Positions 7,545 to 15,099 of a stretch of DNA of 43,556 bases are shown here, piece after piece. Each line of letters opens with the position of its first letter. Within the stretch, counting starts at the first letter, position 1. The notes beneath the pieces were generated by a model. It was not told the DNA's origin. It saw nothing but the letters and a program-made list of their open reading frames with translations, and made no database searches. Source of the stretch: an uncultured Geobacteraceae bacterium (GTDB lineage Bacteria; Desulfobacterota; Desulfuromonadia; Geobacterales; Pseudopelobacteraceae); NCBI GenBank assembly GCA_903852495.1, contig CAINRC010000146.1, positions 1 to 43,556 on the forward strand, given 5' to 3'. The translations under genes and the position numbers were made by a program.

Positions 7545-7853
7545 ATGCAGTCCAAGGAGTTGTTGAAAAGGAAAAAATCAAAAATGCCACCGGCAGTCAT
7601 TGATGTCCGGACCGGTTTTGAATTCAAAGCAGGGCATATTCCCGGGGCAATCCATGCGCCGACTTGGAAAATCTTCCTGAAGCTTGCCCGCCTCCCTTCT
7701 GACAAAAATGCCGAACTGGTGGTAACCTGCGAACATGGACCGCGAGCTCAGCTTGCCAAGGGGTTGCTCGGGATCTTTGGCTACCGCAACGTGGATTTGC
7801 TGGACGGGCATATGGCTGGTTGGAGACGTGCCGGCCATCCGCTGGAGAAATAA
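7545..7853 (+). CDS. Single-domain rhodanese-like protein
   Basis: A 102-residue cytosolic rhodanese domain. It has the first CH2A motif (VIDVRTGFEFKAGHIPGAIHAP) and a catalytic-site loop VTCEHGPRAQLAKGLL with Cys62, ending in a GHMAGWRRAGHPL motif. Rhodaneses carry sulfane sulfur as a cysteine persulfide. The active loop CEHGPR differs from the CxxGxR consensus only in its middle residues. It lies 66 nt before the CoA-disulfide-reductase/rhodanese fusion, so both likely work on persulfides. Confidence 0.85.
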   Translation: MQSKELLKRKKSKMPPAVIDVRTGFEFKAGHIPGAIHAPTWKIFLKLARLPSDKNAELVVTCEHGPRAQLAKGLLGIFGYRNVDLLDGHMAGWRRAGHPLEK

Positions 7854-7919
7854 TGTCAGCTATGCCGGCAAACGACCGCAGCATGCCTGGAAAATAATAA
7901 TTCAAACCGGAGATACTGC

Positions 7920-9608
7920 ATGAAGATGAATATTGTTGTAATCGGTGCCAATGCTGCCGGCGCCAAGTCCGCCTCAAAAGCGAAGCGGATCAACCCGAAA
8001 GCCGAAGTGACCGTGATTGACCGGGGCAATTTCATTTCCTACGGTGCCTGCGGCATTCCCTATTTTGTCTCGGATGCAGTCGAAGACGTAAAAGAGCTGA
8101 TGAGCACTGCGGTAGGTGTCGTTCGCGACCATCATTTTTTCAAGAAGGTGAAGGGCGTAACGGTCAAGACCAACACGGAAGTCATAGCGATCGACCGCGC
8201 AGCCAAATCCGTATGTCTTCGTGATGCACAAACATCTCAGGAAACTACCCTTGCCTATGACCGCCTGATCCTTGCCACCGGTAGTTCCCCTTTCATTCCA
8301 AAAATTAATAACGTCGATCTGACCAATGTCCTCACCGTCAAGAGCATCGAGGATGCCGAACTTCTCAAGAGATTGGCCGTTCATGGGAGCCGGGCCTGTA
8401 TCGTCGGCGACGGTCTGATAGGGCTGGAAACAGCCGAGGCGCTGTGCCACAAAGGGTTGCAGGTGACGGTCGTCGAAATGCGCGACCAGGTGCTTCCCGG
8501 TGTGCTTGACCGTGAGATGGCAGCCCTGGTGGAAAAGCAGCTTAAGCAGCAGGGCGTGACGGTCATGACCGGTTGTGCGGTATCGGGCCTCGTCGGTGAT
8601 GATGCTGTCGAAGCAGTACAGATCGGTGACATGCAGATTCCGGCTGACCTGGTGGTGCTTGCTCCCGGAGTGACACCGAATGTCGAACTGGCCCGGACCG
8701 CCGGATTGGAGATAGGAGTTACCGGGGCGATTGCGGTTGATAAACTTCAATGCACCAGCGATCCCAATATCTATGCCTGCGGTGACTGTTGCGAAACCAC
8801 TCACCTGATTACCGGCAAAAAAGTATTTATCCCCCTGGGAAGTACCGCCAACAAGCAGGGCCGGGTTGCCGGGATCAATGCCGCCGGCGGCGAGGCAACC
8901 TTTGCGGGTGTCATTGGCACTAGCATCCTGCGGGTGTTCAATCTCAATGCCGGCAAAACAGGACTTACTGAGGCCGAGGCCAGGGCGAACGGCTTTGACG
9001 TGGAGACTGTCCTGTCTCCATCTCACGACAAGGCGCACTTCTTCCCTGGCGCCAAGCCGATCGTTTTGAAACTTGTAGCGGAGCGAAGCACCGGCAGGAT
9101 TCTCGGACTGCAGGCCGTGGGCGAAGGTAATGTCGACAAGCGGCTTGATGCCGCTGCGACTGCCATTACCTTTGGCGCCACCGCCGAGCAGGTGTCACAG
9201 CTTGACCTCGCTTATGCCCCGCCGTACTCGGCTGCCATGGACAATCTGATCGTTGCCGCCGATATCCTGAAAAACAAGCTGGCCGGTCATGCCCGTGGTA
9301 TTTCATCACATGAGGTGAAACGCATGTTGGATGATGGGGATGATTTCATTCTGCTTGATGTCCGTTCACCGGCTGAGCATGGTGAAGTCCGTATTGAAGG
9401 GGCCAAACTGATCCCGCTAGGCATGTTGAGGGAGAAACTTGAAGAACTGCCCAGAGACAAGGAAATAATCACCTATTGCAAGATCAGCCTGCGTGGCTAC
9501 GAGGCGCAGAAAATCCTTGATGCGGCGGGATTTGAAAACACGAAATTCATGGATGGCGGGATTCTCGCCTGGCCGTACGCTCTCACTACTGCAACTACAA
9601 CTTTTTAA
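7920..9608 (+). CDS. CoA-disulfide/persulfide reductase fused to rhodanese
   Basis: A 562-residue fusion. Residues 1 to about 450 form an FAD/NAD(P)H pyridine-nucleotide disulfide oxidoreductase of the CoA-disulfide reductase class. It has an N-terminal FAD-binding glycine motif (VVIGANAAGAKSA), a single redox cysteine at 44 in SYGACGIPYF, a second nucleotide-binding motif (CIVGDGLIGLE) and the ACGDC FAD motif. Residues about 460-562 are a rhodanese domain with catalytic Cys520 (ITYCKISLRGYEA). Known fusions of this type (CoADR-RHD, Npsr) reduce CoA or glutathione persulfides and polysulfide, releasing H2S. CGGAGAT precedes the ATG at 7920. It likely works with the neighbouring rhodanese and thioredoxin-like genes in sulfane-sulfur metabolism. 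Confidence 0.9.
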   Translation: MKMNIVVIGANAAGAKSASKAKRINPKAEVTVIDRGNFISYGACGIPYFVSDAVEDVKELMSTAVGVVRDHHFFKKVKGVTVKTNTEVIAIDRAAKSVCLRDAQTSQETTLAYDRLILATGSSPFIPKINNVDLTNVLTVKSIEDAELLKRLAVHGSRACIVGDGLIGLETAEALCHKGLQVTVVEMRDQVLPGVLDREMAALVEKQLKQQGVTVMTGCAVSGLVGDDAVEAVQIGDMQIPADLVVLAPGVTPNVELARTAGLEIGVTGAIAVDKLQCTSDPNIYACGDCCETTHLITGKKVFIPLGSTANKQGRVAGINAAGGEATFAGVIGTSILRVFNLNAGKTGLTEAEARANGFDVETVLSPSHDKAHFFPGAKPIVLKLVAERSTGRILGLQAVGEGNVDKRLDAAATAITFGATAEQVSQLDLAYAPPYSAAMDNLIVAADILKNKLAGHARGISSHEVKRMLDDGDDFILLDVRSPAEHGEVRIEGAKLIPLGMLREKLEELPRDKEIITYCKISLRGYEAQKILDAAGFENTKFMDGGILAWPYALTTATTTF

Positions 9609-9661
9609 ACGTCAACCGTGCCAATGTGCACGCTATATAACTCTCAAGGAGCATAAACAGT

Positions 9662-10060
9662 ATGAAGAAAAGAATCCTGCTGGCTGTAAGTGTCGCAATC
9701 TTCGCTGTATCGAGTATCGCCATTGCAGGTGCAACAGCACCGTTAAGCACTCCGGAACTAAAACAGACCATCGGCGCCGGTGGCAAGGCCACGCTCGTCT
9801 TTTTCCAGAACCCTAACGGGGGGCCATGCAAGGCCCAGAAGGGTATCCTTGACAAACTGCTGCAGGACCGCAAAGGCAGCTTCAATATCGCCAGTATCAA
9901 CGCCATGAACCAGAACGATCAGAAAGCATTCTATGATTATGGTGTCAGGAGCCTTCCTTCTCTAGTGCTGGTTGATAAGGCAGGCAAAATAAGCAAGGTA
10001 TTTCCCCCAGGCATTCAAAATCAGGAGACCCTCACCTCTGCGCTGGATGGCGTCAAATGA
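9662..10060 (+). CDS. Exported thioredoxin-like protein with a GGPC active site
   Basis: A 132-residue thioredoxin-fold protein with a signal peptide (to about residue 23, AIAGA). At the active site the usual WCxxC reads NPNGGPCKAQ: the first, nucleophilic cysteine is glycine and only the second cysteine is kept. The cis-proline region (VRSLPSLVLVD) is present. It cannot act as a normal dithiol oxidoreductase, but could form a mixed disulfide or persulfide. The stop overlaps the start of the CcdA-like gene (ATGA), pairing it with a transmembrane thiol transporter. The glycine may be typical of this subfamily rather than a lesion. Confidence 0.82.
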   Translation: MKKRILLAVSVAIFAVSSIAIAGATAPLSTPELKQTIGAGGKATLVFFQNPNGGPCKAQKGILDKLLQDRKGSFNIASINAMNQNDQKAFYDYGVRSLPSLVLVDKAGKISKVFPPGIQNQETLTSALDGVK

Positions 10061-10701
10061 TTGAATTGGGCATTTCCAGCATACTGCTCGCCATTGGAGC
10101 CGGTCTGGCCAGTGTCATGTCTCCCTGTGTACTTCCGGTGGTGCCGATCATCATGGCCGGGGCTGAACGTAAAGACCGGCTTCGGCCGCTGATTCTCGTT
10201 GCAGGGCTGTCACTGTCATTCATGATCATGGGTGCAATTTCCTCACTGTTCGGTGCCATGCTCGTAGGAAGGACGAGATACATTGAACTGGTGGGTTCAT
10301 GTGTCATCATCGCCCTCGGCCTGATGGTGATCTTCGATGTCAGCATCTTCAAACGGATAACCGCTCTTTCCAATCTCAATGTGAAGGGCGAGGGGCGCGC
10401 CGGTGCATTTGTACTCGGCATGGCCCTGGGACTGGTATGGGTACCGTGTGTCGGGCCGTTCCTGTCGAGCATTCTGACCATGGTTGGTTCCAACGGGCAG
10501 CTGGTGTACGGGATTGCCCTGCTTGGCTTCTATTCTCTGGGACTCGCGATACCGATGCTTATTCTTGCATATTCTTCCCATCTGGTTCAAAACAGGATCA
10601 AGGCACTGGCTCGGCATGACCGTATATTCCGGTATGCATCTGGTGGGATTCTCGTGGCATTTGGCTTATACGCAGTAGTTATCGGTAATTTTGCGTTCTA
10701 A
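10057..10701 (+). CDS. CcdA/DsbD-type transmembrane thiol-electron transporter
   Basis: A 214-residue polytopic membrane protein of the CcdA family (PF02683), with about six hydrophobic segments. The two conserved redox cysteines sit in SPCVLPVVP (near residue 27) and VPCVGPFLS, the standard CcdA positions. The family moves reducing equivalents from cytosolic thioredoxin to periplasmic thioredoxin-like partners. The gene overlaps the upstream thioredoxin-like gene by 4 nt, so that protein is the probable partner. Reducing power may serve cytochrome c maturation or periplasmic sulfur handling. Confidence 0.88.
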   Translation: MIELGISSILLAIGAGLASVMSPCVLPVVPIIMAGAERKDRLRPLILVAGLSLSFMIMGAISSLFGAMLVGRTRYIELVGSCVIIALGLMVIFDVSIFKRITALSNLNVKGEGRAGAFVLGMALGLVWVPCVGPFLSSILTMVGSNGQLVYGIALLGFYSLGLAIPMLILAYSSHLVQNRIKALARHDRIFRYASGGILVAFGLYAVVIGNFAF

Positions 10702-10722
10702 CAGAATTTTGGAGTGATTATT

Positions 10723-11127
10723 ATGGAGATGAAAATCACGTTTCCCGGTGGGAAAAAGGTGAATGCAGAAATGGATGGGGTGGTAATCCCCACGGACCAG
10801 CCAGTCGCAGATGGCGGGGATGGCAGTGCACCAAGCCCGTTCAGCTATTTCCTCGCTTCAATGGGCACCTGTGCGGGTATCTACGTTCTCAGTTTCTGCC
10901 AGCAGAGGAATATATCGACGGAGGGGTTGGCTCTTACCCAGAGTATGGAATTCGCAGCTGATGAGTCAGGCCATAAACGGCTGTCAAAAGTTAAACTTGA
11001 TATTATGCTGTCGGTCGGCTTCCCGGAGAAGTATCGCAATGCCATTGTGAAAACAGCGGAACTTTGCTCCGTTAAGAAGGTGATCATGAACCCTCCGGAG
11101 TTTGAGATCACCGCGCACTTGCCATAG
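10723..11127 (+). CDS. OsmC-family peroxiredoxin-like protein
   Basis: A 134-residue OsmC/Ohr-fold protein. The two conserved cysteines occur in ASMGTCAGIYVLSFCQQR (first) and AELCSVKKVIMNPPEF (second). The family reduces organic peroxides or binds small thiols; stand-alone members near sulfur genes are often linked to persulfide chemistry. The ATG at 10723 is chosen because GGAG (10711-10714) lies 8 nt upstream; a GTG at 10714 would overlap that site. It is in line with the CcdA gene, 21 nt after its stop. Confidence 0.83.
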   Translation: MEMKITFPGGKKVNAEMDGVVIPTDQPVADGGDGSAPSPFSYFLASMGTCAGIYVLSFCQQRNISTEGLALTQSMEFAADESGHKRLSKVKLDIMLSVGFPEKYRNAIVKTAELCSVKKVIMNPPEFEITAHLP

Positions 11128-11145
11128 TCGTTGCAAATACTTGCG

Positions 11146-12072
11146 ATGAAATCTCCGTCTCGGTTCATCTTTATTCTTCTAGTCCTTGGCACGGCAACTC
11201 CCTGGTGTGGCCCCGCAATTGCCTTGACTGCTGGCATTCTTTTCAGCCTCATCATGGGGAACCCATGGCCAAAGAGCACCGCCGTCTGGAGCAAAAAACT
11301 GCTGCAATTGTCGGTTGTTGGTCTGGGCTTCGGCGTTGGGATCGTTGACGTCTGGCATGCCGGACGGGAGGCGGTTCTCTATACTCCGGTGAGCATTGGC
11401 ATCACGGTGGCTGTCGGAGTAATCCTGGGGAAAATATTACACACGCCGACTAAGGCTTCGGCCCTCATATCTTTCGGCACGGCTATCTGCGGTGGCAGTG
11501 CCATCGCGGCCATGGCGCCGGTCATCGAAGCCAGCGATGAGGATATTGCCATTTCACTGGCTACGGTTTTCAGCCTCAACGCGGTTGCTTTACTTATTTT
11601 CCCTCCTCTTGGCCATCTGTTCTGTTTGACTGAGCGTCAGTTCGGACTCTGGTCAGCGCTGGCAATTCATGACACAAGTAGCGTAGTCGGGGCCGCATCG
11701 GCTTACGGATCTGTGGCTCTCGCTACCGGCACCACGGTTAAATTGGCGCGAGCAGTCTGGATCGCCCCGGCAGCATTGCTCGCGTCCCGCTTTACCAAGA
11801 CCCAGACAAAAGTTGGTATACCTCTCTTCATTGTTGGCTTTATAGCTGCATCCGCCGTGCGGTCATTCCTGCCGAGCCTGAACCACATATGGCAAATATT
11901 GTCGATTGTGGCACGCCAAAGCTTGGTGGTTACTCTCTTCCTGGTTGGCAACGGACTGACCCGGGAAGTACTGCAGAAGGTTGGCATACGGCCATTGGCC
12001 CAAGGAGTTATACTCTGGATTGTCGTGAGTGCAGCCGTTTTGATTGCAGTTTCAGGTGGGATGATCCATTAA
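11146..12072 (+). CDS. YeiH-family putative sulfate exporter-type permease
   Basis: About 308 residues, strongly hydrophobic with roughly nine to ten membrane segments, matching the YeiH/UPF0324 family (PF03601). Diagnostic pieces are ALTAGILFSLIMGNPWP, the FGTAICGGSAIAAMAPVI motif, AIHDTSSVVGAASAYG, and VIEASDEDIAISLATVF. These proteins are annotated as putative sulfate exporters without firm proof. Start ATG at 11146 is preferred; TTG at 11131 is possible, and neither has a clear ribosome-binding site. It lies 18 nt after the OsmC gene, in the sulfur-themed run. Confidence 0.85.
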   Translation: MKSPSRFIFILLVLGTATPWCGPAIALTAGILFSLIMGNPWPKSTAVWSKKLLQLSVVGLGFGVGIVDVWHAGREAVLYTPVSIGITVAVGVILGKILHTPTKASALISFGTAICGGSAIAAMAPVIEASDEDIAISLATVFSLNAVALLIFPPLGHLFCLTERQFGLWSALAIHDTSSVVGAASAYGSVALATGTTVKLARAVWIAPAALLASRFTKTQTKVGIPLFIVGFIAASAVRSFLPSLNHIWQILSIVARQSLVVTLFLVGNGLTREVLQKVGIRPLAQGVILWIVVSAAVLIAVSGGMIH

Positions 12073-12092
12073 TATTGAGACCGAGGTTCCCC

Positions 12093-12875
12093 ATGTTACC
12101 CAAAACCCACTTAATCTATTTTTCACCAACCGGGACTACCAGTAAAGTTATTAAGCAGGTTGCAGCAGGGCTTGATTCACGAGATGTCGAGCATCATAAC
12201 CTGACCAGAATGGAGCAGGAATTCTCGCTGTGCATTGACGACGGGGTCGCAGTCATTGGCGTACCGGTATATGCCGGACGAGTTCCGGAAATATTCTTGA
12301 AACGTATTGAAAAGCTTTCAGGGGAAGGAATTCCTGCCGTTCTGATAGCACTCTACGGAAACCGTGCCTATGAGGACGCACTTGTTGAACTCCGGGATGT
12401 GATTACCGCCAAGGGGTTCAATGTCATTGCTGCAGGTGCATTTATCGGGGAACATTCATATTCAACTGATGAACGTCCTGTTGCAGCAAATCGGCCCGAT
12501 GCGGGAGATATGCAAAAAGCCAGAGAGTTTGGGGCGGCCATCACTAACAAGCTACAGGGTGAATGCAATCAGACAACTCTCGATATCTCAGGCAACACCC
12601 CCTATAAGGAAAGAGTCCCGCTAGGCGGTGTATGCCCGGAAACAAAACCAGAGTTGTGCACCCTCTGTAAAACCTGTGCACGTGTTTGCCCTGCATTCAT
12701 TATCACGGTGGATCAAGAGGTCTCCACGAAAGCGGAAAACTGTATCATGTGCTGCGCCTGTGTTAAATTATGTCCGTATCATGCACGAGTTATGCGTCAC
12801 CCAATGGTCGAGGCCAGACGGGATATGCTGGTGAAAAATTGTAGTGAGCGCAAAGAACCGTCCTGCTATTTGTAA
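12093..12875 (+). CDS. EFR1-type flavodoxin-ferredoxin fusion
   Basis: A 260-residue protein. The N-terminal flavodoxin domain has the FMN phosphate loop YFSPTGTTSKVI, VPVYAGRVPE and LYGNRAYEDAL. The C-terminal ferredoxin domain has two [4Fe-4S] motifs, CTLCKTCARVCP and CIMCCACVKLCP. This matches the EFR1 family found in anaerobes, a likely low-potential electron carrier with FMN and two clusters. The ATG at 12093 begins right before the flavodoxin motif; longer readings overlap the permease gene. It may supply electrons to the double-cubane reductase or the selenothioredoxin nearby (inference). Confidence 0.88.
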   Translation: MLPKTHLIYFSPTGTTSKVIKQVAAGLDSRDVEHHNLTRMEQEFSLCIDDGVAVIGVPVYAGRVPEIFLKRIEKLSGEGIPAVLIALYGNRAYEDALVELRDVITAKGFNVIAAGAFIGEHSYSTDERPVAANRPDAGDMQKAREFGAAITNKLQGECNQTTLDISGNTPYKERVPLGGVCPETKPELCTLCKTCARVCPAFIITVDQEVSTKAENCIMCCACVKLCPYHARVMRHPMVEARRDMLVKNCSERKEPSCYL

Positions 12876-12940
12876 ATTCGTACTGATGCTGGAACGTTTA
12901 TAGCGACGATACCAATCTGAAGAAACAGAGGTGAAGTGAG

Positions 12941-13384
12941 ATGAGTCCCGCAAGTTACATCATTTCCTGCCCATCTTGCGGCACTAGCAACCGCATCCCA
13001 GCAGATAAAGAAGGTCTCAAGGGACATTGCGGCAGTTGCAAGGCATCCCTGCCGCCTATGTACAGTCATCCTCAGCAAATAACCGACCGGACATTCGATT
13101 CATTCATCAACTCCTATCCCAGTCCAGTGCTGGCAGAGTTTTGGGCTCCCACCTGACCGCACTGCCACACCTTCGCACCGGTGGTGCGAACCGTAGCTGA
13201 AAAACTGGCCGGCCAGGCCGCAGTTATGCAGATCAATACCCAGGATAATCCAAATCTGGCAGCTCGATTCGGTATCAGGGGTATTCCTGCCATAGTGCTG
13301 TTGAAACAGGGACGTGTTGTGGATCAGCTGCCGGGAGCACAACCGCTTGATGCCGTTCTGGCATGGTTCCGCCGAAAGGCATGA
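12941..13384 (+). CDS. Selenocysteine-containing thioredoxin with N-terminal zinc ribbon (TGA recoded)
   Basis: Read through the in-frame TGA at 13154-13156, the frame gives one 147-residue Trx2/TrxC-like protein. A zinc ribbon has cysteines at 10, 13, 30 and 33. The thioredoxin fold follows with FWAPT-U-PHC, so residue 72 falls exactly on the first active-site cysteine, and Cys75 on the second. The region after the stop continues the fold without a gap, including the cis-proline segment GIRGIPAIVLLKQG. A stem-loop suited to a bacterial SECIS lies at 13172-13190. An ordinary nonsense mutation would hardly hit just this position in an otherwise intact gene. The tryptophan before the active site is threonine here. 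Without SelB/SelC only a 71-residue fragment would be made. Confidence 0.85.
13172..13190 (+). promoter_or_regulatory. Candidate bacterial SECIS stem-loop
   Basis: TTCGCACC (13172-13179) pairs perfectly with GGTGCGAA (13183-13190), leaving a GGT apical loop. The loop G is 24 nt after the TGA, within the usual range for bacterial selenocysteine insertion elements, and the G-U in the loop matches the SelB-contact feature. It lies inside the coding sequence, as is normal in bacteria. Confidence 0.72.
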
Positions 13385-13396
13385 TAAATTTTGAAC

Positions 13397-13897
13397 ATGA
13401 CTTCTGCAAAGCGAAGGAAAAATCCACTTGCAGTCGCTCCACGTCACACCAAAGGTCTGCATATTGTCGCCCTGTTCGAGGGAGCCAAGGGGGTGTTGGT
13501 CCTTCTGGCCGGCTTCGGACTGCTGGCACTCATCCACAAAGATGTCCATGAAATTGCCGCTCGCCTGATAGCTAATTTTCATTTCAATCCGGCAAGTCAT
13601 TATCCGCGGATCTTCCTCGACTTGTTGGAACGTCTCGACGACCATAAGCTGTGGGCAATGGCATGGACGGCACTGCTCTATTCGACAATGAGACTGGCAG
13701 AAGCGATCGGCCTGTGGTTGAGGAAGAAATGGGCCGAGTGGTTTGGAGTGCTGTCTGGCGGGATCTATCTTCCGGTTGAAATCTACGAACTCTCACTTGG
13801 CATTACCTGGCCCAAGGTATCAGTATTCGTGATCAATCTGAGCGTTGTGCTATATCTGTTGTTTATATTGATCAGAAATGGCGAGAACGACAGATAA
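13397..13897 (+). CDS. DUF2127 family inner-membrane protein
   Basis: A 166-residue membrane protein of the DUF2127 family (PF09900). It has about four hydrophobic segments, with the family marks ALFEGAKGVLVLLAGFGLLALIHKD, HYPRIFLDLLERL and KKWAEWFGVLSGGIYLPVEIYEL (each read within these limits). Function unknown. The ATG at 13397 is taken over TTG at 13391; the upstream site is weak, so it may be coupled to the thioredoxin gene 12 nt before it. A damaged paralogue lies on the other strand at 29372-29776. Confidence 0.85.
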   Translation: MTSAKRRKNPLAVAPRHTKGLHIVALFEGAKGVLVLLAGFGLLALIHKDVHEIAARLIANFHFNPASHYPRIFLDLLERLDDHKLWAMAWTALLYSTMRLAEAIGLWLRKKWAEWFGVLSGGIYLPVEIYELSLGITWPKVSVFVINLSVVLYLLFILIRNGENDR

Positions 13898-13923
13898 TTA
13901 GCAGGTTGGAGTTAGAAAGCTTC

Positions 13924-13940
13924 ACACTCCGTCGGAGTGT
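13924..13940. terminator. Short hairpin after the DUF2127 gene
   Basis: ACACTCC (13924-13930) pairs with GGAGTGT (13934-13940) around a GTC loop. No long T-run follows. It lies between the DUF2127 stop and the start of the inserted regulator module, so it may end the upstream transcript, but it is a weak terminator candidate. Confidence 0.35.
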
Positions 13941-13981
13941 AACAGCCTGTTATTTAAGGACTACCTTGCAAATTCAGGGGT

Positions 13982-14464
13982 GTGTTAACCTTTCTCTACT
14001 ATACCCACTTAAAACGGCACTCGTTCTCAATTCAAATTCCCCTTGGAAAACAACCTCTTCCCGGTTATCCCGAATTCCCCATCACAGTTGGCGACCACAT
14101 CCGTAAGAAACGAATGGATCTTGGTCTCCTCCAGAGAGAAGTTGCCGAGATCATCGGCGTCACCGAATCCTCAGTATGGAACTGGGAGCATGGCACCGAA
14201 CCGGAACTGCAATATAATCCAAGAATTATCAAATTTCTAGGTTATATTCCGTTCGACTGTCCAGATGACACAGTGGGGCGGCTTGCATGGTACAAGAGAT
14301 CAATGGGAATGAATCTGGATCATTTGGGTGAGGCAATGGGACGTGATCCAGAACAACTGTCGGATTGGCTGAGTGGAAGACATAATCCGTTTCGGAAGAA
14401 CCGGGAGAAGATCGAGCAGTATCTGAAAAATCAAGAAACCTTCCTTCTGCCAGAGAAGAAATAG
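13982..14464 (+). CDS. Helix-turn-helix (XRE-type) regulator, copy A
   Basis: Up to 160 residues. The core, from TVGDHIRKKRMDLGLLQREVAEIIGVTESS onward (first half of a Cro/C1 helix-turn-helix, about residues 36-75), is followed by WNWEHG, RIIKFLGYIPFDCP and a second helix-turn-helix-like repeat (MGMNLDHLGEAMGRDPEQLSDWLSG). Start is uncertain: the frame opens at a GTG (13982) and no good ribosome-binding site is seen, so a shorter protein is possible. It is convergent with the XRE gene at 14526-14864. The paralogue at 26132-26617 has the same length and about 87% identity by eye. Confidence 0.72.
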   Translation: MLTFLYYTHLKRHSFSIQIPLGKQPLPGYPEFPITVGDHIRKKRMDLGLLQREVAEIIGVTESSVWNWEHGTEPELQYNPRIIKFLGYIPFDCPDDTVGRLAWYKRSMGMNLDHLGEAMGRDPEQLSDWLSGRHNPFRKNREKIEQYLKNQETFLLPEKK

Positions 14465-14525
14465 TTGATTGTTTCTTCCGCAAAGGGAAGCTTTTCAGAA
14501 TTGGAACTTCCGGTACAACCTGCCG

Positions 14526-14864
14526 TCAGAAATCATCATTGATCTTAACCGCTGTGCGAACCCGCTTGGGCAGTAAGGCTAGTTTGTCGTCGATGTGCCT
14601 ACCAAAGGTGTATCTAGTCGAATTCTCCTCATCGTTGAAAAGCTTCACTCCGACTATATTGGCAACCTCGAACACCAGGCCGATCTCGCACTTCGGATCG
14701 CCACGCTCGATCTTCTGCAAAGTCCTTCTGGAAATCCCTGCCCGTCCAGACAGGTCTTCCTCGGTCATCTTGCGCTCTTTCCTGTTAAGTCGGATGAGCT
14801 TGCCCAGCAGTTCAGCTGCATCCCTGGTCTGACGGAGATATGTACGGTTCACTGGAGACGCCAT
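14526..14864 (-). CDS. XRE-family antitoxin-like regulator, copy A
   Basis: A 112-residue protein with a Cro/C1 helix-turn-helix (KLIRLNRKERKMTEEDLSG and AGISRRTLQKIERGDPKCE) and a C-terminal GRHIDDKLALLPKRVR tail, typical of HipB-like antitoxins of toxin-antitoxin loci. Here no toxin gene is next to it: upstream (right) is an AT-rich promoter region and downstream the convergent regulator. The copy at 26675-27013 differs at about ten positions and does have a Fic gene beside it, so copy A may be an orphan antitoxin. Confidence 0.78.
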   Translation of the reverse strand: MASPVNRTYLRQTRDAAELLGKLIRLNRKERKMTEEDLSGRAGISRRTLQKIERGDPKCEIGLVFEVANIVGVKLFNDEENSTRYTFGRHIDDKLALLPKRVRTAVKINDDF

Positions 14865-14879
14865 AAAAACACCAAATGG

Positions 14880-14925
14880 CTATTATCGTAGTCTATATGT
14901 GTTGTTATGTATATTATCGTATCCA
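14880..14925 (-). promoter_or_regulatory. Operator/promoter region of XRE copy A
   Basis: Two occurrences of TATTATCGTA (14881-14890 and again near 14912-14921, there followed by TCC) lie just upstream of the XRE start. The same element occurs upstream of XRE copy B and beside Fic copy C, so it is probably the XRE binding site (autoregulation inferred). The stretch 14926-15037 is AT-rich without a gene. Confidence 0.5.
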
Positions 14926-15037
14926 TATCATGACATTTCGTCAAACATTTTGGTCGACAACATTTTGGTCGTTTGATTCTTTCATAATTATATTCATAAA
15001 AACGATTGAATGTATTTTTATTATCGATTTTATGCAT

Positions 15038-15067
15038 TTGACGACTGCACCCATAAAAGTATATAAA
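15038..15067 (+). promoter_or_regulatory. Promoter of the double-cubane reductase operon
   Basis: TTGACG at 15038-15043 and TATAAA at 15062-15067 are separated by 18 bp (ATATAA with a 17-bp gap also fits). The ATG of the reductase gene follows 33 nt later, with TGGAGG in between. Confidence 0.5.
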
Positions 15068-15099
15068 AACGTGAATATATTCGATGATTGGAGGCTATA

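Larger units (their letters stand above)
13975..14925. repeat. Regulator-pair module, copy A
   Basis: This stretch is homologous to 26125-27040: both begin with CAGGGGTGTGTTAACC and carry the same convergent pair (helix-turn-helix gene on +, XRE gene on -), with many substitutions but the same layout. Sequence left of the shared start is unrelated in the two places, so this is a module boundary. Copy A has no Fic gene. No terminal inverted repeats or target duplication were seen. Confidence 0.7.

Noticed and set aside
7974-9038. Long minus-strand open frame (354 codons) opposite the CoA-disulfide reductase gene
   Set aside because: It is antisense to a gene with clear FAD, NAD and rhodanese motifs; its translation has no recognisable domain and is rich in His/Arg as expected of a shadow frame.
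13154-13156. Simple nonsense mutation splitting a thioredoxin gene
   Set aside because: The stop is TGA, sits on the catalytic cysteine position, is followed by a suitable stem-loop, and the rest of the gene shows no decay.
13100-13645. Minus-strand open frame of 181 codons over the selenothioredoxin and DUF2127 genes
   Set aside because: No domain; the plus strand is well explained once the TGA is read as selenocysteine.
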